NCBI RefSeq assembly: GCF_029265695.1 | Contig: NZ_JAJUHW010000011.1 | Coordinates: 1-64,000 of the forward strand | Origin: Gracilinema caldarium | GTDB taxonomy: Bacteria > Spirochaetota > Spirochaetia > Treponematales > Breznakiellaceae | Direction of reading: 5' to 3' | Length of the DNA stretch: 64,000 nucleotides | Shown here: one piece after another, positions 1-9,233 of the stretch | Position numbering within the stretch: position 1 is the stretch's first letter | How the letters are laid out: each line of letters begins with the position of its first letter | Made by a program: the position numbers and the translations under genes | Notes under the pieces: model-generated | The model's database searches: none | What the model saw: the letters and a program-made list of their open reading frames with translations, nothing else | Told to the model about the DNA's origin: nothing

Positions 1-76
1 ACTATACGCTATAGAAGTTTTTCTTGACAATCCGTCAAGACGGCCCCATCATGTAAAAATCGAAGGAGACGCCACC

Positions 77-2161
77 ATGAGCTACACCACGGATCTTATC
101 AAGAACCTATCGTTAGCCGGTCACGGCGGTACCGGCAAAACGACGTTATTCGAACGCCTGCTTTTTGCCGGCGGAGTAATAGCAAAACCTGAAACAGTCG
201 AATCAGGGAAAACCGTCAGCGATTCGTCGCCAGAGGAAATCGAACGGAAAATTTCAATCTATGCGGCTTTGGCCCATGTGGATTGGAAGGGCAAGAAAAT
301 CAACCTGCTCGATACTCCCGGATCCTCGGACTTTATTGGGGATGTTATTCTGGCAATCAGGGCCTCGGAATTTACCCTGGTTACCGTGGATGCCCGCTCT
401 GGGGTACAGATTGAAACCTTAAAAATTTGGCGGACCTTGAATGCCCGGGGCAAACCCCGTGGTATTTATATTACAAAACTTGATGATGAACGGTCAAATT
501 TTGAGACCACCCTGAAGGATATTAAGGAGAAACTCAAGATTGATCCGGTCCCGTTCTTCCTTCCCATGGGAGCCAACGGCAATTACAAGGGCGTTATCGA
601 TGTGCTCAACGAAAAGGCTTATTTTGTTCAGAGCGAAGGCCTTGAAAAAGAAGGACCGATTCCGGAGGAATACAAAGATGCGGTAAACGATGCACGGCAG
701 CGCCTTATCGAAGCCGCAGCAGAAGGTGATGATACCCTGATGGAACATTACATCAATAAGGGCTCCCTGGAAGCCGAAGAAATGCATACGGGTCTCATCG
801 AAGCCCTGGCGGATCACAAATATGTGCCCGTCTTCTGCGGTGTGCCCCTTAAAAACTCAGGACTCATACCTTTCCTTGATTTTATTTCTGATATCGGACC
901 CGATCCCCGAACCGCCAGCGATACAGTGGCCCTCCCCGACGGGACAGAAAAGGCGGTCGCCATCGATCCTGAAAAACCCTTTGCAGCCTTCGTGGTAAAA
1001 ACTACGTTTGACCAATTCTCCGGTAAAATTTCCTGGATTAAGCTGTTCAAGGGAAAGCTTCATTCTGATTCGGAAATCTTTAATGTTACGGAAAATAAAA
1101 AAGAAAAGGTCGGCAAGCTCTACATTTGCCAGGGGAAAAAGCTGGAAGAAGTACAGGAATTGTATGCCGGTGACATCGGGGTGATCACCAAATCGGCAAG
1201 CCTCAGGACCAACGACACTATTACCGATCCTGCCACCCCCATGTCATTTGTACCGTTAAAGCTGCCAGAGCCGGTACATTCTGTGGCGGTAAACGCCGTT
1301 CAAAAGCGGGATGAGGATAAACTTGGCGAATATCTACTTCGGGCCACCGAAGAAGATAAAACGCTCCGATACGAATACAATACGGAGACAAAAGAAGCGG
1401 TCCTCTCTGGTATGGGCGAACTCCATGTCAATATAATTCTGGATAAAATAAAACAGAATCAAAAAATTGAAGTCCAGACCCATATTCCCCGGGTTGCTTA
1501 CCGTGAGACTATTACTAAAAAAGCCGGTGCTGAATATACCCATAAAAAACAGACCGGCGGTCATGGCCAGTACGGTAAGGTAGTTCTGGAAATCGCACCC
1601 CTTCCGCGGGGTGAAAAATACCGGTTCATCAATGCCATATTTGGCGGTGCCATTTCCAAGGGCTATATCCCCGGTGTTGAAAAGGGAATACTGGAAGCGA
1701 TGAATAACGGTGTCCTCGCAGGCTATCCGGTAGTTGATGTGGAAGTAAAGGTGGTGGATGGCAAGGAACATCCGGTTGACTCTTCCGAACTTGCCTTTAA
1801 ATTGGCTGCACGAAACGCCTTTAAGGAAGCCATGAAACAGGCTAATCCTACGCTCCTTGAGCCTATCATGAATCTCACCGTATTTGTAGAAGACAAGTAC
1901 ATGGGGGATGTCATGTCCGATCTATCAGGGAAGCGGGGTAAAATTCTTGGCCAGCAGTCAATTGGTGGCGGTATCGAAGAAATCCGCGCCCAGGTTCCTC
2001 AGGCAGAATTGCTTCGCTATTCCATAGACCTTCGGTCTATGACAAGCGGTACCGGTTCTTTCAACGTAGAATTTGATCACTATGCGCCAATCAGCGGAAA
2101 GATAGCTGAAGAGGTGATTAAAGCCGCCCAGGCATTCCGTGTCCAGGAGGCAGAAGAATAA
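77..2161 (+). CDS. Elongation factor G-like GTPase (EF-G paralogue)
   Basis: P-loop AGHGGTGKTT, DTPGSSDF, ITKLDDE; EF-G domain organisation; SD ggag upstream. Confidence 0.9.
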   Translation: MSYTTDLIKNLSLAGHGGTGKTTLFERLLFAGGVIAKPETVESGKTVSDSSPEEIERKISIYAALAHVDWKGKKINLLDTPGSSDFIGDVILAIRASEFTLVTVDARSGVQIETLKIWRTLNARGKPRGIYITKLDDERSNFETTLKDIKEKLKIDPVPFFLPMGANGNYKGVIDVLNEKAYFVQSEGLEKEGPIPEEYKDAVNDARQRLIEAAAEGDDTLMEHYINKGSLEAEEMHTGLIEALADHKYVPVFCGVPLKNSGLIPFLDFISDIGPDPRTASDTVALPDGTEKAVAIDPEKPFAAFVVKTTFDQFSGKISWIKLFKGKLHSDSEIFNVTENKKEKVGKLYICQGKKLEEVQELYAGDIGVITKSASLRTNDTITDPATPMSFVPLKLPEPVHSVAVNAVQKRDEDKLGEYLLRATEEDKTLRYEYNTETKEAVLSGMGELHVNIILDKIKQNQKIEVQTHIPRVAYRETITKKAGAEYTHKKQTGGHGQYGKVVLEIAPLPRGEKYRFINAIFGGAISKGYIPGVEKGILEAMNNGVLAGYPVVDVEVKVVDGKEHPVDSSELAFKLAARNAFKEAMKQANPTLLEPIMNLTVFVEDKYMGDVMSDLSGKRGKILGQQSIGGGIEEIRAQVPQAELLRYSIDLRSMTSGTGSFNVEFDHYAPISGKIAEEVIKAAQAFRVQEAEE

Positions 2162-2215
2162 TCCATTTGTTCAGAAAACAATAGTGCGGATTAGGGGCCG
2201 CAAAAAAAGGAGGCG

Positions 2216-2250
2216 GGAGCTGTTCCTTGTGAACAGCTCCTTTTTTTATT
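2216..2250 (+). terminator. Rho-independent terminator after EF-G-like gene
   Basis: GGAGCTGTTC-cttgt-GAACAGCTCC followed by T7. Confidence 0.85.
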
Positions 2251-3586
2251 ATGTTCTTTCAGCAAGCGGGATAAAGGGGAGCCTCGGCTGAACGCACTTG
2301 TATGCGGGTCGGATAATTCTTCCCCCTGAAATAATTTCTTCCATTCGGTGGGCACACCAGCCTGCAACGCGGCTTATTGCAAAAATCGGCGTATAAAGCT
2401 CTGACGGGATACCCAACATGTGGTATACAAAGCCAGAATAGAAATCCACGTTGGTACAAATAGACTTATCAGAACCTTTTACCTTCTTAAACACCGAGGG
2501 AACCAGGGATTCAATGGTTCTATAAAGGTTAAACTCTTCGTAGAACCCCTTTTCCTTGGCAAGTTCTTCCGCTTTGTTACGGAGCAATGTGGCCCGCGGG
2601 TCTGATACGGTATAGACAGCATGCCCCTGTCCATAAATAAGACCGGTTTTATCGAAGACTTCGCCTTTAAGGATTTTTATTAAATAGTCAGCAACCTCTC
2701 CTTCATTGTCCCAATGTTTCACACCCTTTTTAATATCATCCATCATGCCCATTACTTTTATATTTGCACCGCCATGCTTATAGCCTTTAAGAGAACCGAT
2801 ACCAGCGGCAATGGCAGAATAGGTATCTGTGTCGGCGGATGAAATAAGATGCACCGCAAAAGTTGAGTTGTTTCCTCCACCATGTTCAGCGTGTAAAACT
2901 AAAGCTAGATCCAAAATATCCGCTTCCAATTTGGTGAATTTCTGGTCTTGCCGGATAAGGGATAAGAGGGTTTCTGCCGTAGAATCGGTCTTTCCGGGAG
3001 AATGGATAAAAAGGCTTTCATGATCGTAATAGTGTTTTTTTGCCATATAAGCATAGGCAACCATGGTCGGGAACCGGGCAATCAGCTCTATACACTGACG
3101 CAGCACATTTTCTGGGGAAAGGTCTTCTGCACGGTCATCATAGGCGTAACAGGTAAGCACCGATCGGGCCAGCTTGTTCATGATATCCGGAGAGGGAACC
3201 TTCATAATAGTATCTTCTGCAAAGTTTTTTGGCAGAGCCCTTTTCTCTCCCAGGAGAGCTGAAAACTCTTCTAATTCAGATTTTGTGGGTAAATCACCAA
3301 AAAGCAGCAGGTATATAGTTTCTTCAAACCCATAGCGCTGTTCTTGGGCTGCATGAAATACCAGATCTTCCACATCATAACCGCGGTAATACAGTTTACC
3401 ATCTACAGGAACCCGCTCTCCCTCATCCATGATGTAACCATGAACATCACCTACCCGGGTAAGTCCAACAAGAACACCGGTACCATCTGCATTTCGCAGT
3501 CCCCGTTTCACATTGAATTTTGTGTATAATTCAGGATCAATCTTGTTATTGTTCATGATCTTAGAAAGATAGGTATCCGTATTCAT
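2249..3586 (-). CDS. gltA: Citrate synthase
   Basis: Citrate synthase motifs (LHAEHGGGNNSTFAVH, GYKHGGAN, GQGHAVYTVSDPRA, NVDFYSGFVYHMLGIP). Confidence 0.9.
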   Translation of the reverse strand: MNTDTYLSKIMNNNKIDPELYTKFNVKRGLRNADGTGVLVGLTRVGDVHGYIMDEGERVPVDGKLYYRGYDVEDLVFHAAQEQRYGFEETIYLLLFGDLPTKSELEEFSALLGEKRALPKNFAEDTIMKVPSPDIMNKLARSVLTCYAYDDRAEDLSPENVLRQCIELIARFPTMVAYAYMAKKHYYDHESLFIHSPGKTDSTAETLLSLIRQDQKFTKLEADILDLALVLHAEHGGGNNSTFAVHLISSADTDTYSAIAAGIGSLKGYKHGGANIKVMGMMDDIKKGVKHWDNEGEVADYLIKILKGEVFDKTGLIYGQGHAVYTVSDPRATLLRNKAEELAKEKGFYEEFNLYRTIESLVPSVFKKVKGSDKSICTNVDFYSGFVYHMLGIPSELYTPIFAISRVAGWCAHRMEEIISGGRIIRPAYKCVQPRLPFIPLAERT

Positions 3587-3627
3587 AGGCCCTCCATGTA
3601 TAATTATTCACTTTATAGGACCATATT

Positions 3628-3643
3628 TTGCATACTTATGCAA
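3628..3643. promoter_or_regulatory. Palindrome in citrate synthase/asnS divergent promoter region
   Basis: TTGCATA-CT-TATGCAA perfect 7-bp arms. Confidence 0.5.
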
Positions 3644-3648
3644 TAGGT

Positions 3649-3677
3649 TTGACGAAAATTGTAATTTCATTTATAGT
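3649..3677 (+). promoter_or_regulatory. Sigma-70 type promoter of asnS
   Basis: TTGACG-N17-TATAGT ending 8 nt before the ATG at 3686. Confidence 0.75.
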
Positions 3678-3685
3678 AACTATCT

Positions 3686-5083
3686 ATGAATACACCACTC
3701 ATCAAAGAAATCATGACCCTTTCTCCGGAAGGGCAAACAGTCATTATACGCGGCTGGGTACGTACCAAACGGGATCTTAAAAATTTGGTATTTATTGAAG
3801 TTAACGATGGATCCTGTTTTAAAAACATCCAGTGTACCTTTGATCTTTCCCAACTATCCGAACAGGAGGTTATTAAAGGCCTTGGTGAAGTGTCTACCGG
3901 CGTTTCGGTAGAAATTACAGGGAAACTTATCCCCTCCCCCGCCTCGGGTCAGCCAGTAGAAGTTGCAGCGACTACCCTCCAGGTAGTCGGTAAAGCCCCC
4001 GCCGATACATACCCACTGCAAAAAAAACGACATTCTCTTGAATTCCTCCGTGAAATTGGACACTTACGGGCAAGAACAAATACCTTTGGAGCCGTAGCCC
4101 GGGTTCGAAGCCGTCTTGCCTTTGCTATTCACGAATTCTTCCAGCACCGTGGTTTTCAGTATGTGCATACGCCCATTATAACCGCCAGCGACTGTGAAGG
4201 AGCCGGTGCCATGTTCCAGGTAACTACACTGGATCTTGACAGCCTTGGCAAATCCGGAAAACCCGCAGATTACTCAAAGGATTTTTTTGGAAAACGGAGC
4301 TATCTTACCGTTTCTGGACAGCTTGAAGCTGAAACCTACGCAACAGCCCTTTCCCGTGTTTATACCTTTGGGCCCACATTCAGGGCCGAAAATTCAAACA
4401 CAACCCGTCATTTGGCCGAATTCTGGATGGTTGAACCCGAAGTTGCATTTGCCCATCTGGAAGACAATATGGAACTGGCGGAAGCCTTTCTTAAACACCT
4501 CTTTACGGTTGCACTCACGGATTGCCGAGAAGATCTTGAATTCTTTAATGAACGAATTCAGCAGGGTATTATTGAAACCCTGGAGGGTGTGGTAAAATCT
4601 CAATTTACCCACATGACCTATACAGACGCGGTTAAAGAGCTCGAAAAGAATGCCGACGTCTTTGAATTTAAGCCCTATTGGGGATGTGACTTGCAAAGCG
4701 AACACGAGAAATATTTAACCGAAAAGGTAGCCGGCGGCCCCGTGATCGTCACCGATTATCCTAAAGAAATTAAAGCCTTTTATATGAAATTGAACCCCGA
4801 TGGAAAGACAGTCCGTGCTATGGACGTTTTGGTACCCCGTTTGGGAGAAATTATTGGTGGCTCTGAACGGGAAGCGCGTCTTGAGGTCTTGGAAAATAGA
4901 ATCAAAGATTTAGGGATGAATCCCGACGACTACTGGTGGTACTTGGATTTACGGCGTTTTGGTACCGTACCCCATTCTGGTTTTGGGCTCGGTTTTGAAC
5001 GACTTATCCTTTATGTCACGGGGATGACAAATATAAGGGATGTTATTCCCTATCCCCGGGCAGTAGGACAGGCAGATTTCTAA
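3686..5083 (+). CDS. asnS: Asparaginyl-tRNA synthetase
   Basis: OB-fold N-terminus and class II motifs (FRAENSNTTRHLAEFWMVEPE, GFGLGFERL). Confidence 0.95.
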   Translation: MNTPLIKEIMTLSPEGQTVIIRGWVRTKRDLKNLVFIEVNDGSCFKNIQCTFDLSQLSEQEVIKGLGEVSTGVSVEITGKLIPSPASGQPVEVAATTLQVVGKAPADTYPLQKKRHSLEFLREIGHLRARTNTFGAVARVRSRLAFAIHEFFQHRGFQYVHTPIITASDCEGAGAMFQVTTLDLDSLGKSGKPADYSKDFFGKRSYLTVSGQLEAETYATALSRVYTFGPTFRAENSNTTRHLAEFWMVEPEVAFAHLEDNMELAEAFLKHLFTVALTDCREDLEFFNERIQQGIIETLEGVVKSQFTHMTYTDAVKELEKNADVFEFKPYWGCDLQSEHEKYLTEKVAGGPVIVTDYPKEIKAFYMKLNPDGKTVRAMDVLVPRLGEIIGGSEREARLEVLENRIKDLGMNPDDYWWYLDLRRFGTVPHSGFGLGFERLILYVTGMTNIRDVIPYPRAVGQADF

Positions 5084-5087
5084 GAGG

Positions 5088-6341
5088 TTGCTTGCAGAAT
5101 TGAAAAGAACTATCACATTAACTTTTCTTTTACTATTTTTTCTAAGGCCTTCCTTATATTCGGAAGGCCTCGAGGTTCGTTCCCGCTCCGCAATTCTTTT
5201 AGACGCGACCACTGGTACGGTTCTGTATGAAAAAAATGCAGATGAACCGATACCCCCAGCATCATTAACTAAATTAATGACCATGCATCTTGCATTACAA
5301 GATGTTACCATGGGAAAGGTCGCACTTAATGCAGAAGTACCTATTCCTCGTGCAGCCTGGGCCATTAACCAGAGCTGGGGATCGAGCCTCATGTTTCTTG
5401 GGCCTGGGCAGCGGGTAACCTTAAAAGAATTACTCTTAGGACTTGCAGTATGTTCCGGTAATGATGCAGCAGTGGCTGTAGCCCTCTATTTATCCCCCTC
5501 TATTCAAGATTTTGCAAACCGAATGAATGAGGAAGTTCGCCGGCTCGGTCTTATACATACTCATTTTATAGAACCCTCTGGCATTTCTGAACATAACAGT
5601 ACTACAGCCCGAGAATTTGCCCAATTTTGCCAGTATTATATCAATCAGCATCCAGAAGCCCTGCAAGATTATCATTCGGTTCGTGAGTTTGCCTATCCAA
5701 AGGCAGAAAATGTGGCAGAAGCATATCGTGACAATCCGCGGACTATTGTGCAGACAAACCGGAACCTGCTTCTTGATACGCTTCCCGGTGTAGATGGGCT
5801 TAAAACCGGATATATTATTGAATCGGGTTATAATATTGCTCTGACTGCTCAACGGGACGGAACCCGTTTCCTTGCTGTCTTATTAGGTGGACCAGGAAGA
5901 TCTTCCCTTCATGGCGGACAAATCAGGGCAGAAGACGGAGCTAAGTTGATTGAATGGGGATTTGAAAACTACAAAACCTTGAAAGTTTCGCTTCCTCAGC
6001 TTCCTGAACCCAGAATATGGAAGGGCAAAGAAAACAAGGCTCATCTTGTTTTATCTAATCAGCCACTTGCAACGCAAACAGGCATAGTTATTGATTCTTT
6101 GAACCTATCCTTTACTGTTGAAAAACAGCGGGGACTTGATGTTCAGCAACGTATAGAATTGTTTGAGCCCCTCATTGCGCCATTGGACGCAGGCACCGTG
6201 GTTGGTCAACTTGTTCTAAGCGACACAGCGGGAATATTAAAACAAATCCCTATACGGCTTGAGCGGCCTGTTCCACAGGGAAACATTTTTAAACGTATTT
6301 GGGATTCCATTCTTTTAACTCTTGCTACTCTGTTTAAATAA
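5088..6341 (+). CDS. dacA: D-alanyl-D-alanine carboxypeptidase (PBP5/6 family), TTG start
   Basis: PPASLTKLMT (SxxK), CSGNDAA (SxN), DGLKTGYI (KTG); N-terminal signal. Confidence 0.9.
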   Translation: MLAELKRTITLTFLLLFFLRPSLYSEGLEVRSRSAILLDATTGTVLYEKNADEPIPPASLTKLMTMHLALQDVTMGKVALNAEVPIPRAAWAINQSWGSSLMFLGPGQRVTLKELLLGLAVCSGNDAAVAVALYLSPSIQDFANRMNEEVRRLGLIHTHFIEPSGISEHNSTTAREFAQFCQYYINQHPEALQDYHSVREFAYPKAENVAEAYRDNPRTIVQTNRNLLLDTLPGVDGLKTGYIIESGYNIALTAQRDGTRFLAVLLGGPGRSSLHGGQIRAEDGAKLIEWGFENYKTLKVSLPQLPEPRIWKGKENKAHLVLSNQPLATQTGIVIDSLNLSFTVEKQRGLDVQQRIELFEPLIAPLDAGTVVGQLVLSDTAGILKQIPIRLERPVPQGNIFKRIWDSILLTLATLFK

Positions 6342-6349
6342 AGTAACTA

Positions 6350-6401
6350 AAAGCCAATTTCAAAAGTCGGTCACTATTCTTCGAGTTTTGAAATTGGCTT
6401 T
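6350..6401. repeat. Intergenic 16-bp perfect inverted repeat
   Basis: AAAGCCAATTTCAAAA ... TTTTGAAATTGGCTTT with 20-nt loop. Confidence 0.7.
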
Positions 6402-6464
6402 GCGATTGCTTACGCTTGCATTGCAACCACTGCGCTAAATCTCGTATTTTTAAGATTAAAACAA

Positions 6465-6500
6465 AAAGGGCTGTGCTGGAATGTTCCAGCACAGCCCTTT
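6465..6500. terminator. Bidirectional terminator between dacA and flaA
   Basis: AAAGGGCTGTGCTGGAA-tg-TTCCAGCACAGCCCTTT, A-rich one side and gtttt on the other. Confidence 0.85.
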
Positions 6501-6563
6501 GTTTTACCTCTGCAAGGCACTGAAATACTATTGGATGTATTTCAGTGCATTTGTATTAAGGCC

Positions 6564-7580
6564 TTACTTCGTTGTAGTAGTGGGAGTAAAGCCCGATTCG
6601 GTAGCTTTCTTCTGGGATTCCAGATACCTCAGCACCTGCTGCTGGCCAAAACGGGACATTTCTGCATTTTTACGGGCAGTCTCACGATCCTGGATAATGT
6701 TCCAGAGACCTTCATCGTCAATATCCCGATCGGTCTCGATAACAGCCTTATCGTAGATGACCTTAACATCCTTAAAGTAGGCAATAAAATCGCCGCCTTC
6801 AGTGGAAGCATCCCGCTGGATAAGGAATCCACCAAACTTAACGAAGGGAGTTGATTTAGGATATAGAGGATAGAGCCGAATTTCACGATTGCGTACGTTT
6901 TCGACATACTGAGGATTGTCCCAGCGGAGCTCTCCCCAACCATCAAATTTCAGGTAACCCATGAATACGATATTTTCGTTTCCGTCTGCATCAATCAGGA
7001 TTGCAGAAAGACCATGGGGGAAATTCAATCCATATACATTTACGGCGACAGATTTAATAACTCCAACATTCTTTACCACACCGTAGCCGTTTTCAAAGCG
7101 GGTGAATTTGTTTGCTTTGTCCTCTGCAGTGGGGGCCTGAATGGTTCCGTCATCCGCAACCTGAGTCATGGATTCGAAGGCGGGGATTTCAAAGGGAGGC
7201 TGAATCCGGGCCCATGAATTGAAGGGTTCTACGGGGAAGTGAACCCGCACACCAAGGACCTTGCCGAACTGCTTGGAAGGTGCTTCCTGGGTGTAACTCT
7301 TGGCTTGATTGGTAACAGTCCGGGAAGAAGATGCCAGGACCACATCCCAGTTTGCCAAGGCGAGGGAGGTCTTCATCACCTTTTTCTGTTCGGTGGTAAA
7401 GCTGCCGCCGGCCACGTTGGAGAAATCCATCATGGTCGCACGGTTCTGAGTGGGGACGTTGTCCTGGTTGGGAATTATGTCGGCCGCAAGTTTGGTGAAG
7501 TCGATTAATACGGCTTCTTCTGCAAACAACGATCCCGCCGCGAACAACGCGATGGCGACAAGAATGAACATCCGTTTCAT
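6564..7580 (-). CDS. flaA: Flagellar filament outer layer (sheath) protein FlaA
   Basis: Signal peptide MKRMFILVAIALFAAGSLFA; FlaA-like VNVYGLNFPHGLSAILIDADGNENIVFMGYLKFDGWGELRWDNP. Confidence 0.9.
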   Translation of the reverse strand: MKRMFILVAIALFAAGSLFAEEAVLIDFTKLAADIIPNQDNVPTQNRATMMDFSNVAGGSFTTEQKKVMKTSLALANWDVVLASSSRTVTNQAKSYTQEAPSKQFGKVLGVRVHFPVEPFNSWARIQPPFEIPAFESMTQVADDGTIQAPTAEDKANKFTRFENGYGVVKNVGVIKSVAVNVYGLNFPHGLSAILIDADGNENIVFMGYLKFDGWGELRWDNPQYVENVRNREIRLYPLYPKSTPFVKFGGFLIQRDASTEGGDFIAYFKDVKVIYDKAVIETDRDIDDEGLWNIIQDRETARKNAEMSRFGQQQVLRYLESQKKATESGFTPTTTTK

Positions 7581-7624
7581 TCAAAGCTCCTTTGTATAAC
7601 GCTATTTAGCATAGGACAAATAAA

Positions 7625-7652
7625 AGTATACGAGATGAGTTTTATTTGTCAA
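7625..7652 (-). promoter_or_regulatory. flaA promoter (sigma-70 type)
   Basis: Minus strand TTGACA-N16-TATACT upstream of flaA. Confidence 0.75.
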
Positions 7653-8169
7653 CGCTTTTTATTATTTTTTGATATGTATTTGTACTATAAAGCTCATTTC
7701 CTGCTATAAAGAGGGTCACTTCTTTAATTGAGACAAAGTTCTTTTTAATCATCTCTGCTAATACCCTGGCCCGCTCTTGAAATGAAGCAGAGCCTCCGAC
7801 AGGGAGGGCTGCAGTGTCCGATAAGTTTATATAAGCCCGGTCTTTCCTAATCATGATCGTTTCGAGACGGGAATCCTGGGGAAATAATGGCAGTTTATCA
7901 ACCAACATAGGACCAAGGAGGTATTCTTCTACATAGTGTTGTAACTGTTCCTCTTTTGTCTTGCCGGAGGGGAAAAACCTGGTTTCTACCCGTAAACTTC
8001 CGCTTTTTTGTTCGTAGAAACTAAAAACAAAGCGTTTTTGAGGGGTGACCAATATATCCACAAAGGCGATTACAATCAGTACAATTAAAACGGCAAGCCG
8101 ACGGTTTGCTGATGTACGAAAAAATGCCCTATTCCACTGCACTATGGATGAAAAAAGGTTTGATTTCAT
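7642..8169 (-). CDS. GerMN domain protein
   Basis: One N-terminal TM; GerMN-like LQHYVEEYLLGP ... AYINLSDTAAL. Confidence 0.65.
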   Translation of the reverse strand: MKSNLFSSIVQWNRAFFRTSANRRLAVLIVLIVIAFVDILVTPQKRFVFSFYEQKSGSLRVETRFFPSGKTKEEQLQHYVEEYLLGPMLVDKLPLFPQDSRLETIMIRKDRAYINLSDTAALPVGGSASFQERARVLAEMIKKNFVSIKEVTLFIAGNELYSTNTYQKIIKSVDK

Positions 8170-9233
8170 CGTGAAGTTGTAAAGCCTCCGGTTTTTTCGA
8201 AATTGGTAACAAATTCTGCAATACCCTTATATAACGCTTCGGAAAACTTCTGCAAGTAGGTCCCATCGCTCATCAATAGGGCATCCTGGAGATTGGTGAT
8301 AAAGCCTAGTTCCACTAACACAGAGGGCATTTTTGCATTGCGCACCACAAACCATTCTTCGGCCTTTATTCCCCGGGAAGGAATTCGGTCTCCCAGAGAG
8401 GTATCGAGCTGACCCAGGATGTGCTTTGCTAACAGGATGCTTTCAGTGGTGAATTCTTCTTCGAGCATGGCATTTAAGATAGGCAGGACCTCGGTTGATT
8501 CCTGGTATTTTTTAGGATCCACCACGGTCCGACGGTATTCAGGGCTGAGATACCAGACCTCATAGCCTCGGGCATTTTTGTTAAATGAAGCATTAGCATG
8601 GATAGAAATATACAAAATAGCTTCGTGTTCGCCGAGCTGTATAGAATTTGCGATAGAAACCCGGTCATCCAGCGTAGGATAGGTATCGCTCGATCGGGTC
8701 ATGAGGATGCGTTTTTCGGGGTATTGCGCCACAAGCGCATCATACACCTGTTTTCCCACCGTAAGGGTTATGTTTTTTTCCTGGAGGGTCACCTTTTTTT
8801 TATGTATCGTATGTTCCGCAATGGCTCCGCTGTCCCTTCCTCCATGACCGGGATCTATCACGATGGCCGCAATGCGGTACAGGCTTTGATTCGTCGTCTT
8901 TATAGAAGCAAGAGCCTTTTCAAGGCCCTGCAGGGTCTCTGAAGGAAAGAAAAGTGTTCCGCCTGAGTAACGGGGCGGAGGAAGATGAACCACATAGCGG
9001 CCGTCGATGATAAAAGGTAAGGCGTTTTCACCCGACTCGGCGCTAAAACTGATCCGGTGTTCCGGTGTAAGAAGCAGTCCCGCTTGCAGAAGCGGATCCC
9101 ACTGAAGCTTTGCAGACAAACCGGTGAGCACCTTGGATAGCTCCACATCCTCTGCAAAGCCTGGCATGAGGGCAACAAAAAAGAGTACGAATAAAAGATG
9201 CCGCCGACCTTGCGTTCCGCCCTTTTTCATCAC
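8166..9233 (-). CDS. N-acetylmuramoyl-L-alanine amidase (Amidase_3)
   Basis: IVIDPGHGGRDSGAI, SIHANASFN, VLVELGFITN. Confidence 0.9.
   Translation of the reverse strand: MMKKGGTQGRRHLLFVLFFVALMPGFAEDVELSKVLTGLSAKLQWDPLLQAGLLLTPEHRISFSAESGENALPFIIDGRYVVHLPPPRYSGGTLFFPSETLQGLEKALASIKTTNQSLYRIAAIVIDPGHGGRDSGAIAEHTIHKKKVTLQEKNITLTVGKQVYDALVAQYPEKRILMTRSSDTYPTLDDRVSIANSIQLGEHEAILYISIHANASFNKNARGYEVWYLSPEYRRTVVDPKKYQESTEVLPILNAMLEEEFTTESILLAKHILGQLDTSLGDRIPSRGIKAEEWFVVRNAKMPSVLVELGFITNLQDALLMSDGTYLQKFSEALYKGIAEFVTNFEKTGGFTTSR

Noticed and set aside
259-2023. Antisense and alternative-frame ORFs inside the EF-G-like gene and similar shadow ORFs throughout the window
   Set aside because: They overlap confidently identified genes, lack recognisable domains and have low-complexity shadow composition.
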